DNA of 10,044 bases. It comes from Pseudomonadota bacterium. GTDB lineage: Bacteria; Pseudomonadota; Gammaproteobacteria; Acidithiobacillales; Acidithiobacillaceae. Shown piece by piece: positions 1 to 7,283 of the stretch. The stretch lies in assembly GCA_021827445.1 (NCBI GenBank), contig JAKAVW010000087.1, positions 1 to 10,044 on the forward strand, in the 5' to 3' direction. The notes beneath the pieces were generated by a model. The model saw only the letters and a program-made list of their open reading frames with translations. It was not told the DNA's origin and did not search any database. The position numbers and the translations under genes are program-made. The stretch's first letter is position 1, and every line of letters begins with the position of its first letter.

Positions 1-1413
1 AAGGTGTTGCGCAGGCAAAAGCTTCTCAAAGCCTCAGGCACACTGCGCAATGCCCGCGAGAACAGGGGAAGTCAGACACCAGCAACCCCGGCTATTAAAA
101 CCGGTCCAGCCAACGCCATGCCGGAAACAAGTTCCTCTGTACAGGTCAATGAAACCAGCATTCTTGACGAGGTGGAGATTTATCTTTCCTATGGCCACCT
201 GGAACAGGCTGCCACATCCCTGAGTTGGTACGTTGATCACAACCCCGATGATATTCAGCAGATACGTCGACTGCTCTCGATCTATCGGGAAATTTCTGAC
301 ATTGATCGCTTCGCTGAACTTTTGGAAAAACTCAATGATTCGCGTGCAATCCCGGGTGCAGAGGCCCAGGAACTCGTTTTGGAAGGACTGAAACTGGATC
401 CGCAAAACCTGCAATTGCGGGTAACTGCAGAGAATTTAGGAGTGAGCAGCGCGCAAATTGCTGCGGTTATCACACATGCCACGCATGCACCGCAATCAGC
501 GACATCTTCCTCGCTCGTGGGTGCACAGAGAGAATTGCAGCAAGCCATCGTCAACCCGGAACCACTGGATCTGTCTGGATTCATTGCAAAACCAGGACAG
601 CTATCAGGCGGGGATTCAAAGAACAGCTCCGCGGGCACAGGTATCATGCTGCTGACTGGGTCCGATAACCTCACGCGGCTGAATGAGGAGGAATATGAGG
701 TAGTGGCCGGGCTGATTTCGCCCCTCAGTGCCGCACGCCATTTGCTGACGTGTCGCCAATATCCTGAAGCCGAGCGTCTGTTACGCCGTAACCTTATTCT
801 CGATCCCCGCAAACTCATTCTCCAGGTTACCCTTCTGGAGATGCTCTACATCCAGCAGCGATGCGCCTCCTATGCGGAGTCCCTCCTTCAACTCTATATT
901 ACGTTGTGGGGTGCAGGTAGCGCTTTGCGAGAGCGGCTGCTGCACCGCGGCCAGCGACTGGGCAAACATGACCTGTGGACCCCCCTTGCCGAGAGTGACG
1001 GAGAAGAGCATGTTCTCGCAGGACTGGCCGAGCAGTATGGGCTTTATCTGCCGATCACTGCCATACCACTGAGCAGTCCACCGCTGGTAACAGAAGAAAT
1101 TCGCCGCGATCATCAGATCACTCCGAAGGGCAGCGAGGACAGCATTATCGAGGAATTCAACCTGCTGCTGGAGTATGGGCAGGTAGATGAGGCCGTAGAT
1201 CTTCTGGAGAAGGCCACATTAGCTCAACCAAACCATAGCGTTTATTACGGACCGCTCCTCGAAATGTACGAACGGATGGATGCGCGCGAGCGCTTTTCCC
1301 AATTCATCAAATCGATTCTTGCACTGGATACACAGCCCAATGAAGATATCATGCGCCAAATGTTCAGCCTTGCTGAACGCCTCCAGCGCTACCCGCAACG
1401 ACAGATCATTTAG
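1..1413 (+). CDS. FimV-like TPR-repeat protein (5' partial)
   Basis: The reading frame is open from the first base of the window, so the true start probably lies upstream; the GTG at position 4 has no visible ribosome binding site and is not a trusted start. Counting from that GTG, 469 residues are visible. Three related helical repeat units of about 58 residues lie at roughly 52-110, 241-298 and 380-438. Each has the pattern of a helix, a short turn with Tyr/Gly or Tyr-Pro, an 'EA' helix (EQAATSL, EAERLL, DEAVDLL), then 'P' and a helix ending in Leu-x-Ile/Met-Tyr. This resembles the TPR-like units of the cytoplasmic C-terminal part of FimV/HubP polar proteins. Linkers at 20-50 and 160-230 are Ser/Thr/Pro-rich and probably disordered. 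The basic start (LRRQKLLK) could follow a membrane anchor outside the window. The likely role is a scaffold or protein-interaction platform for the downstream GTPase module; this is inferred from repeats and context. The next gene starts 9 nt after the stop. Confidence 0.75.
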   Translation, partial: KVLRRQKLLKASGTLRNARENRGSQTPATPAIKTGPANAMPETSSSVQVNETSILDEVEIYLSYGHLEQAATSLSWYVDHNPDDIQQIRRLLSIYREISDIDRFAELLEKLNDSRAIPGAEAQELVLEGLKLDPQNLQLRVTAENLGVSSAQIAAVITHATHAPQSATSSSLVGAQRELQQAIVNPEPLDLSGFIAKPGQLSGGDSKNSSAGTGIMLLTGSDNLTRLNEEEYEVVAGLISPLSAARHLLTCRQYPEAERLLRRNLILDPRKLILQVTLLEMLYIQQRCASYAESLLQLYITLWGAGSALRERLLHRGQRLGKHDLWTPLAESDGEEHVLAGLAEQYGLYLPITAIPLSSPPLVTEEIRRDHQITPKGSEDSIIEEFNLLLEYGQVDEAVDLLEKATLAQPNHSVYYGPLLEMYERMDARERFSQFIKSILALDTQPNEDIMRQMFSLAERLQRYPQRQII

Positions 1414-1422
1414 GATTTGATC

Positions 1423-2574
1423 ATGACGAAAAACCCCTCTAATAGCGATAGTATCCCCGTTCGCAGCATCGGGATGGATGCACGCAAAGAAGCCGTCTTC
1501 CGTATGGCTTTCAAAATGTTTACCCGGCGCCGTTATCAACTGCTGGATACCGGTGATACGCAAGCACCTGCAGTGACCATTATTGATGTGGATGGTGCAG
1601 AGGGTATGGCTATCGCTCATCGATTGCATAGCGAACAACCGGAACAGCGTATCCTCCTGACGAGCGTTTCCCCGCAAGCCGATAGTGTATTCCCGGTTTT
1701 GCAGAAACCGGTACGTATGGAAACCCTGTTTCCAGCGCTGGAGTCGCTACTGAACGGTGGCCCCGCACCCGGAAAACCAGCGGGAAGGAGCGGCGCCACG
1801 GTTATGCCCATTCGGCCCGAGGTCACAATCCCCGCACCATCCACCCCCGTTGTCCCGTCGCCCACCGCCGCAAACCCGTCCGCCCCCAAACCAGTCGCGG
1901 CACCACGTCTCACTCCGGTGCTGCGTCCTGAAGAAATACGTCACTTCAACCCCCAGGCCGGCCTACTAGGACTTTTACAAATCATCCGGCGTGATCAATC
2001 GTCAGCCATTATTGTGGATGGCCAGCAACAGATCATTCTGCGATTAGATCCGATGGCTGATCAGGCCATCTTGCTGGCGGACGATGAATATCTCAAATCG
2101 CTAGCACGAGAAGAGCACCCGCAGCTACAAATGCGTGCCCCCAATCACGCCGATGTCCCCGCTCATGCATCCACACGGCGTCTCACTCTTCAGTCTCTGC
2201 TCTGGCAAATGGGTGCATGGACAGCTGACGGACGTCTCAGCCAGCAACTACAGATCAACGCCCCGGTACAACTGAAACAATGGCCCAACCTGACGCGGCT
2301 CACCATGTTGCCAGACGCGCTGCGATTAGCGGCTTTTCTGGCCCGTTCGCCGGCATCTCCGGCATTGACGGTGAAGATGTTACGCGTCGAGCCTCATGAT
2401 CTCTTCAATTTTCTTGCAGCCGCAGACAGCTTAGGACTGTTGCGCTACAACACGGCGGAGAATCCCGACAACCGCATCCAGCCAGCGACGTCCAATGCGT
2501 CAACGCCTGCAGAAATACCAGCGGCCAAAAGAAGCTTCCTGGGCCGTCTCCTTGCCCGCATTTCAGGGCTGTAA
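1423..2574 (+). CDS. Degenerate receiver-like domain protein with C-terminal winged-helix-like region
   Basis: I chose the ATG at 1423 (383 aa) because AGGA at 1412-1415 lies 7 nt upstream; an in-frame TTG at 1417 is too close to that site. Residues about 12-110 look like a CheY-type receiver fold: a beta strand ending IIDVDG (D55/D57 at the phosphoacceptor place), a Thr at T80 and the Lys-Pro pair K95-P96 before the last helix. The acidic pair normally found after strand 1 is reduced to one Asp (D19), so phosphorylation is doubtful and it may be a pseudo-receiver. Residues 111-168 form a long Pro/Ala-rich linker. Residues 170-230 are an alpha/beta region I do not recognise. Residues 285-342 are helical (LPDALRLAAFLA, then DLFNFLAAADSLGLL) and look like a winged helix. 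The tail 346-370 is low-complexity. Its position between a FimV-like protein and a Ras-like GTPase suggests a signal-input or adaptor component. I cannot name a characterised homologue. Confidence 0.75.
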   Translation: MTKNPSNSDSIPVRSIGMDARKEAVFRMAFKMFTRRRYQLLDTGDTQAPAVTIIDVDGAEGMAIAHRLHSEQPEQRILLTSVSPQADSVFPVLQKPVRMETLFPALESLLNGGPAPGKPAGRSGATVMPIRPEVTIPAPSTPVVPSPTAANPSAPKPVAAPRLTPVLRPEEIRHFNPQAGLLGLLQIIRRDQSSAIIVDGQQQIILRLDPMADQAILLADDEYLKSLAREEHPQLQMRAPNHADVPAHASTRRLTLQSLLWQMGAWTADGRLSQQLQINAPVQLKQWPNLTRLTMLPDALRLAAFLARSPASPALTVKMLRVEPHDLFNFLAAADSLGLLRYNTAENPDNRIQPATSNASTPAEIPAAKRSFLGRLLARISGL

Positions 2575-2612
2575 AATGCGTATGCAAAGAGTGCTTAGTC
2601 AAAAATTATATT

Positions 2613-2619
2613 GAAGGAG
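2613..2619 (+). promoter_or_regulatory. Ribosome binding site of the GTPase gene
   Basis: GAAGGAG lies 7 nt before the GTG at 2627. It decides the start of the GTPase and supports a non-ATG initiation codon. It sits in a 52-bp gap after the receiver-like gene; I see no convincing terminator or promoter in that gap. Confidence 0.75.
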
Positions 2620-2626
2620 CCCCGTT

Positions 2627-3193
2627 GTGAGAGAAGACAATAAAATCATCTTTACCGGTCCTGTTGGTGTGGGCAAAACAACGGCCATTTCAGCATTGTC
2701 AGATATTCCAATTATCTCCACTGATGCCCAGGCTTCGGATATGACGCTAAATCGCAAGGGTCACACCACCGTGGCGATGGATTATGGCGTACTCAAGCTG
2801 GATGAGAACACTAAAATTCATCTGTACGGCACCCCTGGCCAGGAGCGTTTCGACTTCATGTGGGACATTCTCACCACCGGTGGTCTAGGCCTCATCTTGA
2901 TGTTGGACAACACCCGCCCTAACCCGAAAAAAGATCTGCACTTTTTTCTCCATGCCTTCAAAGATTTCATTGTCGACGTTCCCGTAGTTATCGGGGTTTC
3001 CAAAACAGATGTCCAGGCACAGCCCCAGATAGCAGACTACGCCAGCATGCTCCCGGAAGTGACCGCTGATCTACGGATGCTTAATCCCATTCCACCGATT
3101 TTCGAAGTGGATGGTCGTAACAAGGACGACGTCAAAAATCTGGTTATGGCACTTCTTTACTCCATCGATCCTGGAATCGGGGATCAATCATGA
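2627..3193 (+). CDS. Small Ras-like GTPase of the MglA/CvnD (COG2229) type
   Basis: This 188-aa protein is a single P-loop GTPase domain. The Walker A/G1 motif GPVGVGKT is at 11-18. The segment GHTTVAMDYG (45-54) carries the switch I Thr (T47 or T48) followed by the strand typical of bacterial CvnD-like GTPases. The G3 region is TPGQERFDFMW (69-79), with Thr where eukaryotic Ras has the DxxG Asp, as is usual in MglA and COG2229 proteins. G4 is SKTD (125-128). No signal peptide, membrane segment or lipidation motif is visible, so it is probably cytosolic. In Myxococcus, MglA binds the roadblock protein MglB, which acts as its GAP; in Streptomyces conservons CvnD is encoded with a roadblock protein CvnB. 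Here two roadblock-like proteins follow directly, so a switch with these as regulators is likely. The GTG start has a strong ribosome binding site; the stop overlaps the next start (ATGA). Confidence 0.92.
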   Translation: MREDNKIIFTGPVGVGKTTAISALSDIPIISTDAQASDMTLNRKGHTTVAMDYGVLKLDENTKIHLYGTPGQERFDFMWDILTTGGLGLILMLDNTRPNPKKDLHFFLHAFKDFIVDVPVVIGVSKTDVQAQPQIADYASMLPEVTADLRMLNPIPPIFEVDGRNKDDVKNLVMALLYSIDPGIGDQS

Positions 3194-3828
3194 GTATTGA
3201 ACTGGTCGCCACCAGCGCTGATCTTTATGGTGAAGTGACACCAGCCGGGGCTTTTTATGCCACATCCAATCCGGATCAGGAAGGAAACCGGGCAATTCTT
3301 TTACATATTTTGCGAGAAGGACACCAAACCCCCTTTAGCATCAAGGCCGCACAGCGTTGGACTCAAGCGGCGAACGCAGAGGAAGCCCTACGCAGTATTT
3401 TCCGCCTGCAACGACTGGGTTTATTACGGGGCACCGCGCATCCACGTCAGCAAGAGGATAAACGTCTGGAAGATGCGTTGCCTCCCCTCCTCGCGCAACT
3501 CTCCGATGTACAGAAGACTCTCCTCGCCGACGAAAATGGCTTTTATCTCGCCGCAGCCGGCTACACCCATGAAGCCGCGGAAGAACTCGCCGGACTTTCA
3601 GCAGACTTGCTCTCCTTACAGTCCAGGCATGGCCGTTTGCTGAAAAACAACCTGCGTATCAACACTGAGACCTGGGGACTGCTCGATCCCGCAGGTCGCT
3701 CTGAGCTGGGATTCTGGCCATTATTCATCGGTCAGCAACGTTTCATGCTCGTCGTCAGCGGTACACCCCGCCTGCAAGATCAATCCTTCGTTACGCTGGT
3801 ACAAGATCTAGACAAACGCTATCGCTAA
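3190..3828 (+). CDS. Probable winged-helix plus divergent roadblock/LC7-like protein
   Basis: The ATG at 3190 overlaps the GTPase stop codon as ATGA, indicating translational coupling and likely partnership. In the 212-aa product, residues 32-81 (ILLHILREG, then AEEALRSIFRLQRLGLLRG) look like a small winged-helix domain: helix, a presumed recognition region, and the Leu-Gly-Leu-Leu turn before the wing. Residues 97-212 resemble a roadblock/LC7 fold: helix 97-108, strand LLADENGFYLAAAG (111-124), a long helix rich in Ala/Leu (127-146), a strand in which bulky residues surround LFIGQQRFMLVVS (178-190), and a last helix with VTLVQDLDKRY. The 'ADENGFYLAAAG' strand matches the 'STDGLTIASLL' strand of the next gene in position and style. 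Such proteins usually dimerise and contact small GTPases. No enzyme active site is apparent. The family assignment rests on reading motifs only; an unrelated alpha/beta fold remains possible for the C-terminal half. Confidence 0.7.
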   Translation: MSIELVATSADLYGEVTPAGAFYATSNPDQEGNRAILLHILREGHQTPFSIKAAQRWTQAANAEEALRSIFRLQRLGLLRGTAHPRQQEDKRLEDALPPLLAQLSDVQKTLLADENGFYLAAAGYTHEAAEELAGLSADLLSLQSRHGRLLKNNLRINTETWGLLDPAGRSELGFWPLFIGQQRFMLVVSGTPRLQDQSFVTLVQDLDKRYR

Positions 3829-3875
3829 AACCACATCCTTTTCATACACCATGTCAAGTCATCAGGAGAACAAAA

Positions 3876-4238
3876 ATGCGTGAAGAAATGCTCAAATCCG
3901 TCCTCAGTGATCTGAACGGGTCTTCTGCGGACATCGAGGCCTCAGCCGTGATTTCTACTGACGGCCTCACTATCGCCTCACTACTTTCTTCCACCATGGA
4001 TGAAGACCGGGTCGGTGCCATGGCGGCGGCGATGCTTTCCCTCGGCGACCGCACTGCCATAGAATTAGCGCGGGGCGAGTTGGAACAGGTCATGATCAAG
4101 GGCGATAACGGCTACGTCCTGCTTATTCACGCTGGCCCGGACGCCGTCCTGACCGTCATCGCGCGCAAGGAAGCGAAGCTTGGACTGGTGTTTCTCGACG
4201 CCAAGCGTGGGGCTGCGGGGATTGCCGAACTGCTTTGA
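3876..4238 (+). CDS. Roadblock/LC7 domain protein (MglB/CvnB-like)
   Basis: The 120-residue product is a single roadblock/LC7 domain of normal family length. An N-terminal helix (4-14) leads to the strand ASAVISTDGLTIASLL (22-37), then a helix with the typical Met/Ala pattern AMAAAMLSLGDRTA (48-61), a strand EQVMIKGDNGYVLLIHAG (68-85), then VLTVIARKEAKLGLVFLD (90-107) and a C-terminal helix. This pattern is characteristic of bacterial roadblock proteins that act as regulators or GAPs of MglA-type GTPases. The ATG at 3876 follows AGGAG at 3864-3868 with 7 nt spacing. It lies 47 nt after the preceding gene, without a convincing promoter or terminator between, so it probably belongs to the same transcription unit as the GTPase. 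It is probably soluble and cytoplasmic and probably dimeric. Confidence 0.92.
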   Translation: MREEMLKSVLSDLNGSSADIEASAVISTDGLTIASLLSSTMDEDRVGAMAAAMLSLGDRTAIELARGELEQVMIKGDNGYVLLIHAGPDAVLTVIARKEAKLGLVFLDAKRGAAGIAELL

Positions 4239-4247
4239 GACCAGTCG

Positions 4248-4271
4248 GGGCACGCGGGCAGGCAGGTGCCC
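4248..4271 (+). other. Small hairpin between the roadblock gene and glyQ
   Basis: GGGCAC at 4248-4253 can pair with GTGCCC at 4266-4271, giving a 6-bp stem and a 12-nt loop. It is not followed by a T-run, so it is at best a weak terminator of the GTPase operon. It abuts the -35 box of the glyQ promoter. Confidence 0.35.
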
Positions 4272-4301
4272 TTCACAGGATTGGCTGCATTGGGCCATAA
4301 T
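4272..4301 (+). promoter_or_regulatory. Predicted sigma70-like promoter of glyQS-gmhB-plsC
   Basis: TTCACA (4272-4277, 5 of 6 matches to TTGACA) is separated by 18 bp from CATAAT (4296-4301, 5 of 6 matches to TATAAT). Transcription would start near 4308, giving a leader of about 20 nt before the glyQ ATG. Its position directly before glyQ, in the only real gap between the GTPase genes and the glyQ cluster, supports it. Confidence 0.6.
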
Positions 4302-4327
4302 GCGCGAAACTTCTGCCAGGAATGCGT

Positions 4328-5212
4328 ATGACTTTCCAGGAAATCATCCAGCGGCTGCAAGGCTTCTGGGCCGATCAAGGCTGTGTTCTGCTTCAGCCCA
4401 TGGATATGCCGGTGGGTGCAGGTACTTTCCACCCTGCCACGTTCTTGCGGGCCATCGGCCCTGAACCGTGGCGGGCCGCCTATGTACAGCCCTCCCGGCG
4501 TCCCACGGATGGTCGTTATGGAAACAATCCCAATCGTCTCCAACACTACTATCAGTTTCAGGTAGTGCTCAAACCTAATCCAGTAAATCTGCAGGAACTC
4601 TACCTCGAATCGCTGGCAACCCTTGGCATTGATTCCCGAGTGCATGATATCCGTTTTGTCGAAGATGACTGGGAGTCACCGACTCTGGGTGCCTGGGGTC
4701 TGGGCTGGGAAGTCTGGCTGAATGGGATGGAAGTCACCCAGTTCACCTATTTCCAGCAGGTGGGTGGCCTGGATTGTCATCCGGTCATGGGCGAAGTCAC
4801 CTACGGTCTGGAGCGACTGGCCATGTACCTGCAGGGCATAGAGAGTGTTTATGAGCTCGTGTGGACCCCCGGCGTCCTCTACGGAGATGTGTTTCATCAG
4901 AACGAAGTGGAACAATCCCGCTATAATTTTGAGCTGGCGCCGGTAGAAGACCTCTTCCAACGCTTCGATCAGGCAGAAAAAGACTGCCGCGCGTTGCTGG
5001 CGGCGCAACTCCCCCTACCCGCCTACGAACGGGTACTGGACTGCTCCCACACCTTCAACCTGCTGGATGCCCGCCATGCCATCGGCGTCAACGAGCGCGC
5101 GCGATTCATCGGCCGCGTCCGGACCCTCGCCCGTGGCGTCGCCGAGCACTATGCCGAAGCGCGTGCCGCCCTCGGTCACCCCTTACTGCGGAGCCAAGAT
5201 GTCAGCGCCTGA
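4328..5212 (+). CDS. glyQ: Glycyl-tRNA synthetase alpha subunit
   Basis: GlyQ is the catalytic class II aminoacylation subunit of the bacterial alpha2beta2 glycyl-tRNA synthetase, which charges tRNA-Gly in the cytoplasm. The 294-aa sequence shows near-diagnostic stretches: FWADQGCVLLQPMDMPVGAG near 13-32, YVQPSRRPTDGRYG with the class II motif 2 arginine (52-65), NPNRLQHYYQFQVV (67-80), then FVEDDWESPTLGAWGLGWEV, GMEVTQFTYFQQVGG and GEVTYGLERLAMY (motif 3 type). E. coli GlyQ is 303 aa, so this copy is full length. I chose ATG 4328 because AGGA at 4318-4321 is 6 nt upstream; the in-frame ATG at 4322 directly abuts that site. The 3' end overlaps glyS by 14 nt, fitting coupled synthesis of the two subunits in equal amounts. 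Confidence 0.98.
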   Translation: MTFQEIIQRLQGFWADQGCVLLQPMDMPVGAGTFHPATFLRAIGPEPWRAAYVQPSRRPTDGRYGNNPNRLQHYYQFQVVLKPNPVNLQELYLESLATLGIDSRVHDIRFVEDDWESPTLGAWGLGWEVWLNGMEVTQFTYFQQVGGLDCHPVMGEVTYGLERLAMYLQGIESVYELVWTPGVLYGDVFHQNEVEQSRYNFELAPVEDLFQRFDQAEKDCRALLAAQLPLPAYERVLDCSHTFNLLDARHAIGVNERARFIGRVRTLARGVAEHYAEARAALGHPLLRSQDVSA

Positions 5213-7283
5213 AGATCTCCTGCTGGAGTTGGGTTGTGAAGAATTGCCGGCGCGGGAACAACTACCCCTGCAAGATGCCGCGACCGAGATCGTGGGCCAA
5301 TTACTCGACAAAGCCGGGTTGCAGTATGGAAGCATCCGCAGCTATGTCACTCCGCGACGTCTCGCTCTCTGGATTAAAGACGTGTCCCGGCAGAGTCTAC
5401 CTCAGGAAACCCTGCGCCGTGGTCCGCCTGTAGAGCGCGCCCGTGATGCGCAGGGCAAACCCACGGCGGCAGCAGAGGGCTTTGCCCGCTCCTGCGGGGT
5501 CAGCGTTGACGATCTGCTCACCCTGGAGACGGACAAAGGTCCCGTCCTTGCCTGGCGGGAAGTCGGCGCGGCCCAGGATAGTCATGTCCTGTTACCCGCG
5601 ATCGCCAGCAAACTGGTGGCCAGTTTGCCCCTGCGCAAACGTATGCATTGGGGAGCGCGTCCCGATAGTTTTCTACGCCCAGTACGCTGGCTTTTGCTGC
5701 GTCAGGGCCAGCAGGTGCTGGACTGGCATGTTTTTGGTCTGAATGCCGGCGGAGAAAGCTTCGGGCATCGCGTCCATCATCCCCAGGCGGTCCAGATTAC
5801 CAACCCCGCCGATTACGCCGAGTCCTTACTACAGGCAAAGGTAATGGTGGCTTTTGCGGAGCGTCGCGCGCATATTGCCCGCAAAATAGTAGCTTTAGCC
5901 GGTGAGATGGCCGTCAACCCCATCTTGCCGGAGGCCTTGCTGGACGAAATCACTGGACTCAACGAATGGCCGGTCATTCTCGCCGGCAGTTTCGCCGCGG
6001 ACTATCTGCGGGTGCCGGAAGAAGCACTGATTACAGTCATGATGCAGCATCAGCGTTATATCCCCTTGCGCGGCCAGGATGGGCGCCTGGTGCCCCATTA
6101 TCTGTTCGCGGCCAACCTGCACAGTCTGGATACGCAGGTCGTCATCAACGGGAATAACCGGGTACTGCGTGCCCGACTGGCCGACGCTGCCTTCTTCTGG
6201 GATCAGGATCGCCAAGTCTCTTTGCAGACGCGACGAGCCGCACTTGCCGGGGTACTGTTTCAGGACGGCCTCGGCAGCATTTTCGACAAAACCACGCGCC
6301 TGCAGGCACTTGCAGCAGTCCTCGCGCCGCAGTTTGCGGTGGATGCAGGCGACATGGACCGTGCCGCTGCGCTTTGCAAAAGTGACCTGCTCAGCGGTCT
6401 GGTAGGCGAGTTCCCGGAATTGCAGGGCATCATGGGCGGCCACTATGCCCGACATGACGACGAAAATATCCGTGTTGCCACCGCCATCACCCAGCATTAT
6501 ATGCCCAGTGGTCGCGATGATGAAATTCCGGCCAATGCGCACGGACAGTGCCTGGCCATTGCTGATAAGCTGGACACCCTCTGCGGCTTTTTCGCCATCG
6601 GCAAAGTCCCTACCGGTGACCGCGACCCCTTCGCCCTGCGCCGCGCCGCACTGGGGGTGCTGCGGATTGTGCTGGATGCTCGGGTGCCCCTGAACCTGGA
6701 CGAAGCGGTAGCCAGTACGCTGGCCGCTTACGGCAGCGCTTTTGCCAAGAACAGGACGGAGACGCGAGCTGCAGTGCTCGACTTCTTTCAGGATCGGATG
6801 CGTGTCTATTTCCGGGAAGAGGGCTTTCGTGCCGACCAGATCGCCGCCGTGCTCAGCCGCCAACCCCACGAACCACTGGATGCGCGCCAGCGTCTTGAAG
6901 CCCTCGCCCTTTTCCAGGCCGAACATGCGGCGGCGGATGCTCTGGCGGCGCTGATCAAACGGATCAACAATCTATTACGTAAGGAAACCCTCTCCGCCGA
7001 CTGGCAAGTAGACCCGCAGCACTTTGCGGATCCCGCAGAGGGCGCACTGTGGGAACACTGGCAAGCCTTGGCGCAACCCGTTCATGTGCAGCTCGCAAAA
7101 CGCCAGTATGCCGCCGCTTTAGACCTGCTCGCGGGCTTACGTCCCTCGGTCGATCAATTTTTTGATACGGTCATGGTCCTTGCTGAAGAACCGGTACTAC
7201 GCCAGAACCGTCTCGCCCTGCTTACCCAACTCCAGGAGGCGTTTCTGCGCATCGCCGACTTCTCGCAGTTACAGGGGGTTTGA
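5199..7283 (+). CDS. glyS: Glycyl-tRNA synthetase beta subunit
   Basis: GlyS is the tRNA-binding partner of GlyQ. From ATG 5199 the protein has 694 residues, close to the 689 of E. coli GlyS. It opens with DLLLELGCEELPA, the standard N-terminus of the family. Further recognisable parts are YVTPRRLAL, RRGPPV near 71, KRMHWG and FLRPVRWLL around 150-170, GFGHR-like GESFGHRVHHP, the N-E-WPV segment near 255, an HD-like region with CKSDLLSGLVGEFPELQG from residue 393, and GDRDPFALRRAALG from 473. The C-terminal region carries the DALR-type anticodon-binding helices. The frame is open further upstream to 5067, but that would overlap glyQ deeply and add non-family residues; GGAG at 5190-5193 supports 5199. 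The gene overlaps glyQ by 14 nt and its stop shares one base with the gmhB ATG. Confidence 0.98.
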   Translation: MSAPEDLLLELGCEELPAREQLPLQDAATEIVGQLLDKAGLQYGSIRSYVTPRRLALWIKDVSRQSLPQETLRRGPPVERARDAQGKPTAAAEGFARSCGVSVDDLLTLETDKGPVLAWREVGAAQDSHVLLPAIASKLVASLPLRKRMHWGARPDSFLRPVRWLLLRQGQQVLDWHVFGLNAGGESFGHRVHHPQAVQITNPADYAESLLQAKVMVAFAERRAHIARKIVALAGEMAVNPILPEALLDEITGLNEWPVILAGSFAADYLRVPEEALITVMMQHQRYIPLRGQDGRLVPHYLFAANLHSLDTQVVINGNNRVLRARLADAAFFWDQDRQVSLQTRRAALAGVLFQDGLGSIFDKTTRLQALAAVLAPQFAVDAGDMDRAAALCKSDLLSGLVGEFPELQGIMGGHYARHDDENIRVATAITQHYMPSGRDDEIPANAHGQCLAIADKLDTLCGFFAIGKVPTGDRDPFALRRAALGVLRIVLDARVPLNLDEAVASTLAAYGSAFAKNRTETRAAVLDFFQDRMRVYFREEGFRADQIAAVLSRQPHEPLDARQRLEALALFQAEHAAADALAALIKRINNLLRKETLSADWQVDPQHFADPAEGALWEHWQALAQPVHVQLAKRQYAAALDLLAGLRPSVDQFFDTVMVLAEEPVLRQNRLALLTQLQEAFLRIADFSQLQGV

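Noticed and set aside
1747..1944. Pro-rich, C-rich stretch that looked like a repeat or separate small gene
   Set aside because: It is the low-complexity linker of the receiver-like protein; no exact tandem repeat unit could be found.
4239..4327. T-box or glycine riboswitch before glyQ
   Set aside because: The leader from the predicted start is only about 20 nt, too short for either, and no matching structure was seen.
5067..5198. Earlier in-frame start of glyS
   Set aside because: It would overlap glyQ by about 145 nt and add residues absent from GlyS proteins; ATG 5199 has a ribosome binding site and the family N-terminus.
5895..6926. Long 343-aa open frame on the minus strand
   Set aside because: It lies wholly antisense to conserved glyS codons and shows no recognisable domain; long antisense frames are expected in GC-rich genes.
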